Below are positions 9,074-17,699 of a stretch of DNA of 64,000 nucleotides, in pieces. The position numbers were made by a program, and so were the translations under genes. Origin of the DNA: Aeriscardovia aeriphila (lineage in GTDB: Bacteria > Actinomycetota > Actinomycetes > Actinomycetales > Bifidobacteriaceae); the NCBI RefSeq assembly GCF_002259595.1, contig NZ_MWWU01000003.1, positions 57,603 to 121,602 of the forward strand, given 5' to 3'. Below the pieces are notes generated by a model, which saw only the letters and a list, made by a program, of their open reading frames with translations, was not told the origin of the DNA and did no database searches. Position 1 is the stretch's first letter; each line of letters starts with the position of its first letter.

Positions 9074-9715
9074 TTACTGAACTGCGTTGATATAGGTAGG
9101 CTTTTCTTCCGGATGTTCAACCCTTCTAAAAGCAGCAAGCAAAATCAACGTTTTCGCATACACAACCCACGAGAAGCCAAACACCAAGAACAACACGAGG
9201 AAAATCTTGGAGAAATAAGCCAGCGTAATAACAGCAATATCAATAGCGAGCAATGCCAAAGATGTTTTTTGCTGTTGCCAGCCAATCCCCAATGCCAACT
9301 TCCACAACTGACCCCACTTGTTGTCGTAACGAACTTGGAGGGGGAAGAACCATTCCATGGTGATAATCTCAAAGGCTGCGAAGAAGAGAATGATGACCAA
9401 AGCGATATAGGAGCCAGGAACAGGCATCTGAACCCAAAAAGCCAAGCCAAAAGCGATGAGTGCGCCAACGGCAAGGAAAATCAAGCCGCCGAAAAACGCA
9501 TACTTCCATTCACGCACCCACCGGCGGAAATACTCGCGTACCAGCGGGATATCCTCATGGTCGTTGTAAGCAAAAATAGTGCTAAACAACGCGGCAACGC
9601 TCGGGCCCAACGTGACCAGAGGAATGCACGTGAGCACAAAAACGACATTGAGAGCAATGAAGCGCCACAAGGTGTCAAGGAAGCGAAGAATGGGGCTATT
9701 CGGGTTGAAATGCAT
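9074..9715 (-). CDS. YesL/DUF624-family membrane protein
   Basis: A 213-residue integral membrane protein of the YesL (DUF624) family, which commonly accompanies LplABC-type oligosaccharide importers; its molecular role is not established. Four or five hydrophobic segments are visible (for example FIALNVVFVLTCIPLVTLGP), with the family-typical start NPNSPILRFLDTLWRF. The ATG at 9713-9715 matches that family start but has no clear ribosome site; a longer in-frame ATG exists at 9793. It is divergent from the third binding-protein gene, with a TTAACCGGTTAA palindrome between them, so the two may share control. Confidence 0.75.
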   Translation of the reverse strand: MHFNPNSPILRFLDTLWRFIALNVVFVLTCIPLVTLGPSVAALFSTIFAYNDHEDIPLVREYFRRWVREWKYAFFGGLIFLAVGALIAFGLAFWVQMPVPGSYIALVIILFFAAFEIITMEWFFPLQVRYDNKWGQLWKLALGIGWQQQKTSLALLAIDIAVITLAYFSKIFLVLFLVFGFSWVVYAKTLILLAAFRRVEHPEEKPTYINAVQ

Positions 9716-9832
9716 ATTGCGATAGTACAACAGTCTGCTGCCTGTGAGCTGAGAGAACACTGAGACGGGCACATGTGAAATGAGAAAAGGCATCGCTAGG
9801 GAACTGAGAAGGAACCCATTGACAGCAGTTAC

Positions 9833-9844
9833 TTAACCGGTTAA
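9833..9844. promoter_or_regulatory. LacI-type operator TTAACCGGTTAA
   Basis: A perfect 12-bp palindrome with the central CG expected for LacI-family sites. It lies in the divergent promoter region between the YesL-like gene and the third binding-protein gene, about 2 kb from a lacI-type gene. Confidence 0.65.
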
Positions 9845-9933
9845 TATCACTCAGTAAAGGGGCAACGACGCCTCTGCCGTTTTCAGTGATGAAAATCGGC
9901 ATCATGCTGGGAATCAGCGGTGAAAGGATCAAT

Positions 9934-11670
9934 ATGAAGCACATTCGCACAAGTGCGGCGATCGGTGCAGTTCTCGCTCTAAGCTTGGGCTTAACCGGTT
10001 GCGGATCGTCAGCCCAGGAAACAGTCACCACCAAAGATAACGGCGAACTCATCACCATCGACTTCTTCGACAGCTTGGCCAACAAGGCAGGAACTCAAAA
10101 AGGGTGGTTTGCCAAAGTCGTCAAGGACAAATTCAACATCAAACTCAACATCATTTCCCCTATCGTCGCCGGTGGTGGCGATACCTTGTTCGACACCCGC
10201 GCTGCAGCTGGCAATCTCGGTGACGTCATCGTAACCAGCAGCCAAAAGATGACTAAACTCATCAAGGCAAAGCTCGTCTCCGATATGACTCCTTACCTCA
10301 AGGATGCGCCCCACCTCACCAAATTCGAGGACGCGGCTAAGGCTGTCAACGACGTAATCGGCCAAAAGAGTGGCATTTGGGCTTACCCACAGTCAGTAGC
10401 AGACGGCGATCCAACGCAATCTTCCGCAGCAGTCGACCCTGACAACGCGCCTTACATCCGGTGGGATTACTACCGTGAGATCGGCTACCCAGAAATTAAG
10501 AACCTCGACGATTACATCGATGTGCTCAAGAAGATGCAGGATAAAGCTCGCCAGGATACTGGTCAGAACGACATCTACGCCATTACCTTGTTCAAAGATT
10601 GGGATGACACCCTTCTTCGTCAAGCCTCTGATTTCGCGCAAATGTTTGGCTATGCTCGCCACCACAATGTATTCTTCAAGCCAGAAGGTGGCAAGGCAGA
10701 AACCCCGATTGACAAGAACGGCATCTACCAAAAGATGCTGAACTTCCTGTTCAAAGCCAATCAAGCAGGAATCATTGACCCAGAATCGCCTTCGCAAAAC
10801 TGGGACAAGTTCACCCAGAAAATTACCGACGGCAAAGCTCTCTCCTCGTTCAACTCCTACGTCAATTGGACGCAGAACACACCAGCTAACGCAGAAAAAG
10901 GCATCGGCATGTTCCTCGCCCCACTGCAGAACATGAGCCCGTTCTCCACTGGCTTCCGCCCAACTGGCGACCCTGGTGCAGTAATCGCCTTGGGCTCCAA
11001 AGCCAAGCACAAGCAGCGCTTGGTAAAGTTTATTGATTGGCTGTACTCCTCTGAATACACGTACATCACCACGTCGAACACCGCAGGCCCAACTGACCTC
11101 GCTTGGAAGAAGAATGATAAAGGCGAGCCATACCTCACCGACTTTGGCGAGAAGGCTGTTTTCTCTGCAACAGGGCTCAACATGCCTGCTAGCTGGGGTG
11201 GCGGCAGCTTCGTTGACGGCGGATCTGCCATCAACTTCCCAGCAATCAATTCCAACTCCATCGACCCCGATACGAAGGAATCGTACAACCCGCGTGTGTG
11301 GAAGACGCAGCTTGCCAAGCCAATGGACAAGGTAACGGCTGATTGGTCTGAGCATATGGATGGCGCGAAAACTACAATGCAGTACCTGACGAAGACGAAC
11401 CGCAGCACTGTTGCTCCTGGTTCAAGCTTCTCTCCTGTTGAAGCGCCGTCAGCTTTGCAAGTGCTGATGGGCCAGATTGATTCCAAGATTATTTCTCACT
11501 CGTGGAAGGCTGTGATGGCGAAGAACCAGGCTGAATACGACAAGGAAATTGATGCCATGATCTCGGAAGCTCAAGGTTTGGGCTACGACAAGGTTGAGAA
11601 GTTTGACCAAGAGCAAGCAGCCAATTGGCAGAAGGCGATGAAGCAAGTCGCTGATAAGTATGCCAAGTAG
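9934..11670 (+). CDS. Extracellular solute-binding lipoprotein (paralogue 3)
   Basis: A 578-residue third member of the local binding-protein family. The lipobox is LSLGLTGC (about residues 17-24). Shared blocks include GTQKGWFAKVVKDKFNIKLN, GGGDTLFDTRAAAGNLGD, IRWDYYREIGYPEI and HKQRLVKFIDWLYSSE. The ATG at 9934 follows GAAAGG; an upstream in-frame ATG would add a non-signal sequence. It is transcribed alone, away from the YesL-like gene and toward the LacI regulator, with an operator-like palindrome about 90 bp upstream. No permease pair of its own is visible. Confidence 0.88.
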   Translation: MKHIRTSAAIGAVLALSLGLTGCGSSAQETVTTKDNGELITIDFFDSLANKAGTQKGWFAKVVKDKFNIKLNIISPIVAGGGDTLFDTRAAAGNLGDVIVTSSQKMTKLIKAKLVSDMTPYLKDAPHLTKFEDAAKAVNDVIGQKSGIWAYPQSVADGDPTQSSAAVDPDNAPYIRWDYYREIGYPEIKNLDDYIDVLKKMQDKARQDTGQNDIYAITLFKDWDDTLLRQASDFAQMFGYARHHNVFFKPEGGKAETPIDKNGIYQKMLNFLFKANQAGIIDPESPSQNWDKFTQKITDGKALSSFNSYVNWTQNTPANAEKGIGMFLAPLQNMSPFSTGFRPTGDPGAVIALGSKAKHKQRLVKFIDWLYSSEYTYITTSNTAGPTDLAWKKNDKGEPYLTDFGEKAVFSATGLNMPASWGGGSFVDGGSAINFPAINSNSIDPDTKESYNPRVWKTQLAKPMDKVTADWSEHMDGAKTTMQYLTKTNRSTVAPGSSFSPVEAPSALQVLMGQIDSKIISHSWKAVMAKNQAEYDKEIDAMISEAQGLGYDKVEKFDQEQAANWQKAMKQVADKYAK

Positions 11671-11740
11671 GAACGATCCTGAGCTCGGTAGGGCTTACTA
11701 GAGCTTGCTAAGGCTCAAGATTGCCACCGCGCTGAAACAC

Positions 11741-11771
11741 AAGTGCCTCACGGTTTTCCCGTGAGGCACTT
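11741..11771. terminator. Bidirectional terminator hairpin
   Basis: A 13-bp stem AAGTGCCTCACGG/CCGTGAGGCACTT followed by a T run lies between the convergent third binding-protein gene and the LacI gene. Confidence 0.85.
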
Positions 11772-11808
11772 TTCGTATGTTGAAGAAACACCAGCAAATA
11801 TCACACCA

Positions 11809-12837
11809 TCAAGCATGATGAGGGGTAACTGTCGACGAGCGCACCATCAAGGTATAAGGCTTTTCTTTTTGAGAAGGAGCTTCGTGCCCATCGATCAGAG
11901 CCAACAGCATCTGTGTGACGCGCTCACCCGCGTTGACAACATCGCGATACATCGATGTCAAGGCTGGAGAAACCGTCGAGCATAGAACAGAGTCATCCCA
12001 GCTGACCAGCGACATATCGCGAGGAATGGAAAAGCCATTTTTGCGCAAGGCCACCAGGCCTGCCAAAGCCATCACATCATTGTCGTAGATTATTGCAGTT
12101 GGCCGCTCATAGCGAGTCAACAATTCAAGTGTGGCGGCCGTACCGCCTTCCGATGTGTAATCAGTAGCGATTGAGGTGTACTGAATGCCCTGCTGCTCGC
12201 ACATGTTCTTGAGGGCTTTCTCGCGGATTTGCGTGTGAGAGAGGTTTTCGGGGCCACTGATGTGAGCGATGCTCTTATGCCCCAGTTGTGTTAGGTGTTC
12301 GAGCACCATTGAGCAGGCTTGAACGTCGTCGCTAAATAGCGTTGGTAGGTGTGGCACCATGGAGGGGTCAGCAAGGGCGACAACAGGAAAGTCAGGATGG
12401 TCGACAAGAACGCTGAAGCGTGCGTCGTGAGCTTCGACGTTGGTCAGGATCATACCGTCGACTGCTCCTGAGGCAATCCATTGTTCGATGACGGGTACTT
12501 CTGCTTGAGCGGTTGATGCTCTGCGCAGTACGAGAGAGTAGTTGTTTTTCTCGCATTCTTGGGTGACGCCAGCGATCAGGCGCATGAAGTAGGGTTCGAC
12601 TGCTGCTAATGAGGGGTCGCCGTCGAGAATGAGGCCGATGCTGCGTGATTTTGCTGCGGAGAGGCTCTGCGCTGCTCGGTTGGGTTGCCAGCCGAGGTTG
12701 TGTGCTGTTTGCAGGATCTTGTCTCGTGTTTCTGGGGAGACCCCTGGCCTTCCGTTGAGGGCATAGGAGACCGCAGAGTTCGATACGCCTGCAGCTCGTG
12801 CCACGTCAGCAATCGTGATTTTTCTGCGGTCTTCCAT
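11809..12837 (-). CDS. LacI-family transcriptional regulator
   Basis: A 342-residue repressor-type regulator. The N-terminal helix-turn-helix ITIADVARAAGVSNSAVSYALNGRPGVSPETR and hinge (NRAAQSLSAAKS) precede a periplasmic-binding-protein-like sensor domain (SIGLILDGDP onward). The ATG at 12835-12837 is chosen because GAGGAAAC precedes it and family members begin at this point. It sits between sugar-binding-protein and glycosidase genes. Palindromes at 6915, 8847, 9833 and possibly 15746 fit a local regulon, and GTACTAA...TTAGCAC at 12876-12893 may serve autoregulation. The effector is probably an imported sugar; this is inference. Confidence 0.88.
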   Translation of the reverse strand: MEDRRKITIADVARAAGVSNSAVSYALNGRPGVSPETRDKILQTAHNLGWQPNRAAQSLSAAKSRSIGLILDGDPSLAAVEPYFMRLIAGVTQECEKNNYSLVLRRASTAQAEVPVIEQWIASGAVDGMILTNVEAHDARFSVLVDHPDFPVVALADPSMVPHLPTLFSDDVQACSMVLEHLTQLGHKSIAHISGPENLSHTQIREKALKNMCEQQGIQYTSIATDYTSEGGTAATLELLTRYERPTAIIYDNDVMALAGLVALRKNGFSIPRDMSLVSWDDSVLCSTVSPALTSMYRDVVNAGERVTQMLLALIDGHEAPSQKEKPYTLMVRSSTVTPHHA

Positions 12838-12875
12838 GTTTCCTCGTTTCTCGGCGCCTCTGTGCGCCGCCTGTT

Positions 12876-12893
12876 GTACTAAAAAATTAGCAC
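12876..12893 (-). promoter_or_regulatory. Possible autoregulatory site of the LacI gene
   Basis: GTACTAA-AAAA-TTAGCAC is an imperfect inverted repeat about 40 bp upstream of the LacI start. Its arms differ from the TTAACCGG sites, so it could also be just promoter DNA. Confidence 0.3.
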
Positions 12894-12926
12894 AATAGCT
12901 GCGCTTGTGTGTGCTCGTATGCATAA

Positions 12927-12955
12927 GGGCGTGCAGATTCTTCTTCTGCACGCCC
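12927..12955 (-). terminator. Stem-loop after the beta-mannosidase gene
   Basis: GGGCGTGCAG and CTGCACGCCC form a perfect 10-bp stem with a 9-nt loop just past the GH2 stop. The following T run is weak. Confidence 0.6.
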
Positions 12956-13012
12956 TGACTCACGAGCTTGAGTACCCTGAACGCTTTACGTTCTGGGGAA
13001 CTCGCTTTTGCT

Positions 13013-15691
13013 TTAGCGCTTCAGGTCGTTTGCACTTCTCAGCACGGCAGGCTGAAGGAATGCTTGTGGGTCTACCTCGTGGGAGGTAGTGATGTTCCAC
13101 GTGACACTTTGGCCTGCGGGGAGGCTGACAAGCCCGCCGGTGATGCGCGCTTGCGGGTCTACCTTGTCGACCATGCAGAACAGGTCGCGCGTGAAGCTCT
13201 TCGCCGTCGCAGTGAGCTCGTAGGACGTGTCACTGAGCTTGGTCACACTGGCGTTGAAAGCCTCCTGTGGTGCTTGCAGCTGCTGGTCGATCACTTCGCT
13301 GGGGTTGTAAATCACTTGTTCGAAGCCCTCTGCCGTGGCCACGATAATCTCGTTGGTAGGCTCATCGAATTGCGCAAGATTATCAGGCAGAATGATGCGC
13401 ATTTGCTTGCCGGCTTCAATCGTTGCTGTGATATGCTCGCTGGCTCGTACCTCGCCCGCGAGTGTTTGCCGTGAAACAGTCCATTCTCCTGACCATGTTT
13501 CCCGTGTGTCATTCACAGCGATGAGTGAGAGCTGGTCAGAGGTGAATGTACCTTCACCTTCAAAGGAGAGTTTCTCGCGTTGCTTGTCTGATACTTCTTC
13601 CTGAATGGTGGCAAAGCGTGGGGCAAATACACGCTGGGAGGCATACCACAAAGGCTTGCGGTGGCCGTCAAAGTCAACAGCTGCCCAGGAGACGACTGGC
13701 CAGTCGTCATTGAGCTGCCAGATCAAAGCACCAGCGTTGATCGGTTCCAAAGAGCGCATGTAGGCTACACCGAACTCAATGGCGTGGGCTTGCTGAAGTT
13801 GAGTTGCCCAGTGCCAATCTTGAGGGTCAGCCCATTCATCGGTAGGAAGTAGCCAGGAGCGTGAGCCATCAGAGTTGATCGTCATATCACCAATATGGCC
13901 GGGAGTTAAGTGAGAGCGCATGCCACGGGCGAGCTTGATCTGACCCATATTGGCTTTCTGATGGGTGAGCATTTGCTTGCCCTCCAAGCTCAGAGGTTCG
14001 TCGTGAACGCTTCCCACCAAGGTAGACCATGCAGGAGGTGCCTGGTAGCCGAATTCGTCAGCAAAACGAGGGTGATAATCTCGATAATCCTTGTAATCAC
14101 GGTGATTCCACACATCCCAAATGTGGACTGTGCCATCGCGGTCACTGTTGGCAGCGACTTGATCGGTAAAGCTCATCGGAGAGCTCGGCAGGTACACGTG
14201 AGTGGGGTCAAGCTCGCGCAAAAGCTTGGGGAAGATCTGCGAATAGTAGAGATCTCCCCAGCCCTTCTCGCTGTAACCGCGAGAATTGCGCAGCAAATCG
14301 TCGTCACGCAGCATGGGCTGGTAACCCCAGTCAGCATGAGCCACATAGTTTTCGTTGGATCCATTCCACACCACGAGGCTGGGGTGAGAGCTTAAGCGGA
14401 TAATCTGCTGCTCGGCTTCTTGGGTGATGCTGGCCACGGTTTCTGGGTCTTCGGGGTAGGCGCCGCAGGCGAGCATGAAATCTTGCCAGACCATGATGCC
14501 GTAGCGGTCTGCAAGCTCGTAGAAGGTGTCTGTTTCATAGATGCCGCCACCCCAGACGCGGATCATGTTGGAGTTGCTTTCCACGAGGTCGCGGAAGGCT
14601 GCTTCGTAGCGTTCCTTGCTAAAGCGGGTCAGCAAGGCGTCGCCAGGAATCCAGTTGTAGCCGTGAGCGTGGATTGGCATGTTGTTGATGATGATTTGGA
14701 AGGCGCGGCCTGCATCGTCAACAGAGGTGTTGATTGCCACGGAGCGCAAGCCGATGTTGTGTTCGGCGTAAGCATGCTGTGCGTGAACGCTTAAATGATA
14801 AAGTGGCTGCTCGCCGTAGCCCAATGGCCACCACAGTTGTGGGTTTTTCACGTGCAACACGATGTGAGCTTCGTTGCGTCGAGTTTCAACAACTCCTTCT
14901 TCTTCGCACACCAGACTTCCGTCTGGGCCGGTCAGGCTGACGTGAACAGGGACGTCGCTTCTGCCTTCCAAGTAGTTATTCGTGGTGATGGCATGGTTGA
15001 CGCCTTCACGTTCGATGCGAGTGATCACTTCGACGCGAGCGTCTCCGTTTTCTTCCAAGCTCACCAGTGGGCGGACGGAGTCGATGCGCTCGCCATCCCA
15101 GCAGTCGAGGCCGATTGGCTGCCAGATTCCGCTGTTGGCAATGTCAATTCCCCAGTCCCAGCCAAATTGGGAGCTTGGCTTGCGAATCTGGTTGAAAGCA
15201 TGATGTTCGGTGTGGGGCAGGAAGCCGATTTTTTGCTCACGGGCGTTGGAATAGCGCACAGGTGATGTCAGAGAAATGGTAATCTCGTTTTCTCCTGCGT
15301 GAAGGTAAGGCCTCACGTCAAAGCGATAGGTGAGGTAGTAGTTGTCCGTGTGGCCGACGACGCGAGAGTTGATGCGAATGTCAGCGACGGTGTCGATTCC
15401 GTAGCAGACGAGGTCTTGGCGAGTGCGGGACAGCTGTTCGGCAGTGGGGGTGAAGGTGGTGGAGTACTCCCAGTCGACGTCACCGACCCATTGCAAAGTC
15501 GCTTCGTTGCTGCCATCGTAAGGGTCGTCGATCAAGCCTGCGTCGAGCAGAGCGACGACTGCTTCGCCGGGAACGTGAGCTTCGATTCCTGTGCTCAGCA
15601 CGTCTTGAAGGTGTGAGTCGGGGATGACTTCAGGGTTGAGGGCGCGTACGTGCCATGTTGAGGGCAGAGATGAAAAAGTTGTTGGAAGCAT
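13013..15691 (-). CDS. Beta-mannosidase, GH2 family
   Basis: An 892-residue intracellular glycosidase that would remove mannose from the non-reducing end of beta-mannan or glucomannan oligosaccharides. The layout is that of GH2: sugar-binding domain, immunoglobulin-like domain, then a barrel with IRVWGGGIYETDTFYELADR and GIMVWQDFMLACGAYPED. The likely acid/base is Glu447 in NGSNEN and the likely nucleophile Glu546 in ADEFG. There is no signal peptide. The start follows AGGAGAT. It is transcribed in the same direction as GH1 upstream, with a terminator and a repeat pair between them, and a TTAACCGCTTCA site lies about 55 bp before the start. Confidence 0.9.
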   Translation of the reverse strand: MLPTTFSSLPSTWHVRALNPEVIPDSHLQDVLSTGIEAHVPGEAVVALLDAGLIDDPYDGSNEATLQWVGDVDWEYSTTFTPTAEQLSRTRQDLVCYGIDTVADIRINSRVVGHTDNYYLTYRFDVRPYLHAGENEITISLTSPVRYSNAREQKIGFLPHTEHHAFNQIRKPSSQFGWDWGIDIANSGIWQPIGLDCWDGERIDSVRPLVSLEENGDARVEVITRIEREGVNHAITTNNYLEGRSDVPVHVSLTGPDGSLVCEEEGVVETRRNEAHIVLHVKNPQLWWPLGYGEQPLYHLSVHAQHAYAEHNIGLRSVAINTSVDDAGRAFQIIINNMPIHAHGYNWIPGDALLTRFSKERYEAAFRDLVESNSNMIRVWGGGIYETDTFYELADRYGIMVWQDFMLACGAYPEDPETVASITQEAEQQIIRLSSHPSLVVWNGSNENYVAHADWGYQPMLRDDDLLRNSRGYSEKGWGDLYYSQIFPKLLRELDPTHVYLPSSPMSFTDQVAANSDRDGTVHIWDVWNHRDYKDYRDYHPRFADEFGYQAPPAWSTLVGSVHDEPLSLEGKQMLTHQKANMGQIKLARGMRSHLTPGHIGDMTINSDGSRSWLLPTDEWADPQDWHWATQLQQAHAIEFGVAYMRSLEPINAGALIWQLNDDWPVVSWAAVDFDGHRKPLWYASQRVFAPRFATIQEEVSDKQREKLSFEGEGTFTSDQLSLIAVNDTRETWSGEWTVSRQTLAGEVRASEHITATIEAGKQMRIILPDNLAQFDEPTNEIIVATAEGFEQVIYNPSEVIDQQLQAPQEAFNASVTKLSDTSYELTATAKSFTRDLFCMVDKVDPQARITGGLVSLPAGQSVTWNITTSHEVDPQAFLQPAVLRSANDLKR

Positions 15692-15745
15692 CAGCTTATC
15701 TCCTATCTCATCGTTGAGAATTCGTTTTCTAAATAAGAGAATACC

Positions 15746-15757
15746 TTAACCGCTTCA
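15746..15757. promoter_or_regulatory. Weak LacI-type operator candidate
   Basis: TTAACCGCTTCA matches TTAACCGGTTAA at 10 of 12 positions and lies just upstream of the GH2 gene. The palindrome is imperfect. Confidence 0.35.
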
Positions 15758-15768
15758 GAAATAGTAGT

Positions 15769-15800
15769 GGTTTGAGATTATCAGCACTGATAATCGTGAG
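15769..15800. repeat. Inverted pair of GATAATC motifs
   Basis: GATTATCAG-CA-CTGATAATC is a perfect 9-bp inverted repeat made of two opposed copies of the interspersed motif, between GH1 and GH2. Confidence 0.6.
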
Positions 15801-15806
15801 CAAAAA

Positions 15807-15852
15807 GCCAGTACCAGCAAGCCTACACCAAGGTAAGCTCACCAATACTGGC
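15807..15852 (-). terminator. Probable terminator of the GH1 gene
   Basis: GCCAGTA and TACTGGC enclose a loop with partial internal pairing; on the minus strand a TTTTT run follows. It lies about 100 bp past the GH1 stop. Confidence 0.5.
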
Positions 15853-15954
15853 ATTTTCACGCATCCTGACACTCTCGCACTGAAATTAACTGCCCAGCAA
15901 CAGAGGCTGGCGTGAGGCAACCAGCGCAAGGTGCCCAACGCCACATTCTGGCGG

Positions 15955-17490
15955 TTAAATCTGGTTGGAGTGCGCGATCTCGCTGTAACGAGTGGCAGAA
16001 TCCTTCCAGATGCGCTCCTGCGTGTCATAATCGACGCGAATAATGCCAAAACGCTTGGAATAACCAGAACCCCATTCGAAATTATCGAGCAAGCTCCACG
16101 CATAGTAGCCAATCACCGGAACGCCGGCTTCAATGGCATCAGCCATCGCCTTAACGTGATCGTTTAAGTACACCACACGCTTTGGATCATGAACAATCTT
16201 GGTGCCATCAGGCTCAACGCTCACCTCATCCTTCCAAGCAGAACCGTTCTCGGTAATCATGAGAGGAAGAGAGGGGAAACGACGATGCAAATCAAAGAGC
16301 AGCTTCGTCAGTTCCTCAGGGTTCTGGCTCCAGCCAGTATCCGTCAACTCGCCTTCGCCAGGGAGGTAAGCGACATCTTCCAAGCCAGGGACAGGCGGCT
16401 GCTGAACGCGATCAGCTGCACCTTGAGGAACAGGAACGCCACCAGCGTTAGCCAGCGAACCAGAAGCGGACAAAGCTGCCAGGCCAGCAGCATCTTCACC
16501 CTCAGCAGGCTTCGTTGCCTTGGCGGCAAGTTCAGCCAAATGACGACGGTAAGCCATCTTCTCAGCAATCGGTACACGCTTGAGGTACACCGTGGAAGCA
16601 GAGTAGTAATTGACGCCCAAAGAGTTGATTGGCTGATGGATAATCTCCACATCGCCAGGCTTAACAAAGCTCCAATCCGTCCAGTCGCGAGTCAACTCGA
16701 AAATTTCGGGATCATAGGCGCCTTCGAGCATCGGCCCGAGGAACACTTCGTTATCCAACAAGTTTTGCATATGCTCAGCAAGCCTATCGTCAGCGCTATG
16801 AGAAGCAGCATTGCGAATCTGAAGGTTTAAGGTAACCGAGCACTTCGCCTGCTCACCCAACTCTTCTCGAATAGCCTTGATTGCCAGGCCGTGAGCCAGG
16901 TTCAAATGGTGAACTGCTGCCAAAGCCTGAGCATAGTTAGCAATGCCCGGCGCATGAATGCCAGAACCATAGCCCAAATATGCAGCACACCACGGTTCGT
17001 TCAAAGTGGTCCATGTATCCACACTCGAACCGAATTGACGGGCGAGTTCACGCGCATAATCGGCGAAACGGTAAGCCACCTCGCGGTTTGCCCAGCCGCC
17101 GATATCTTGCAAGTACTGTGGCAGATCCCAATGGTAGAGCGTGACAACAGGCTTAATTCCTGCTTTCCTCAGCTCAGAGATGAGCGAACGATAGTAGTTA
17201 ATGCCTTCCTCATTGACAGGCCCATCAAGGCTAGGGAAAACGCGCGACCAGGAAACGGAGAAGCGATAGGCCTGCACACCCAACTTCTTCATCAAAGCCA
17301 CATCTTGCTTGTAAAGGTGGTACTGATCGCAGGCAACCTCACCAGAAGAACCGTCAGAAATGTTGCCAGGCACTGCGCAATACGTATCCCAAATGGAAGG
17401 CGTGCGGCCGCCTTCCTGTGCAGCACCTTCTACCTGATAGGAAGCAGTAGCTACTCCCCATGTGAAGCCTTGAGGAAAAGTAAACGTCAT
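15955..17490 (-). CDS. Beta-glucosidase, GH1 family
   Basis: A 511-residue intracellular GH1 glycosidase acting on beta-glucosides such as cello- or glucomannan oligosaccharides. It begins with the family signature FPQGFTWGVATASYQVEGA. The acid/base is Glu165 in TLNEPW and the nucleophile Glu414 in ITENG; WSLLDNFEWGSGYSKRFG lies near the end. An Ala/Pro-rich stretch at about residues 322-366 has no counterpart that I know in compact GH1 enzymes and may be a surface loop. The ATG follows GAAGGAG. About 95 bp upstream lies a sequence related to the shared 17-mer. Confidence 0.92.
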   Translation of the reverse strand: MTFTFPQGFTWGVATASYQVEGAAQEGGRTPSIWDTYCAVPGNISDGSSGEVACDQYHLYKQDVALMKKLGVQAYRFSVSWSRVFPSLDGPVNEEGINYYRSLISELRKAGIKPVVTLYHWDLPQYLQDIGGWANREVAYRFADYARELARQFGSSVDTWTTLNEPWCAAYLGYGSGIHAPGIANYAQALAAVHHLNLAHGLAIKAIREELGEQAKCSVTLNLQIRNAASHSADDRLAEHMQNLLDNEVFLGPMLEGAYDPEIFELTRDWTDWSFVKPGDVEIIHQPINSLGVNYYSASTVYLKRVPIAEKMAYRRHLAELAAKATKPAEGEDAAGLAALSASGSLANAGGVPVPQGAADRVQQPPVPGLEDVAYLPGEGELTDTGWSQNPEELTKLLFDLHRRFPSLPLMITENGSAWKDEVSVEPDGTKIVHDPKRVVYLNDHVKAMADAIEAGVPVIGYYAWSLLDNFEWGSGYSKRFGIIRVDYDTQERIWKDSATRYSEIAHSNQI

Positions 17491-17582
17491 AAGAACTCCT
17501 TCACACCGTTGTGCGAGTTAACAGCCTTAGCTGCCTGCGGATATACGAAAATGAATCCGCACATCATTCAGTCAGCCTTCTT

Positions 17583-17602
17583 ATTTATTAGTTTATAAAT
17601 AG
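17583..17602 (-). promoter_or_regulatory. Relative of the shared upstream motif
   Basis: TTTATTAGTTTATAAATAGG resembles the 17-mer at 4390 and 6848 and stands at a similar distance from its gene, here the GH1 gene. Confidence 0.35.
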
Positions 17603-17699
17603 GGGCTTGGGATATCAAGAGGCTTTGTCACTCAGCCATTGAGGACACTTTCTCCCCCGTGAGCGTGTAGGTATTGCAATTTCGCTACAGTTGGGCTTT

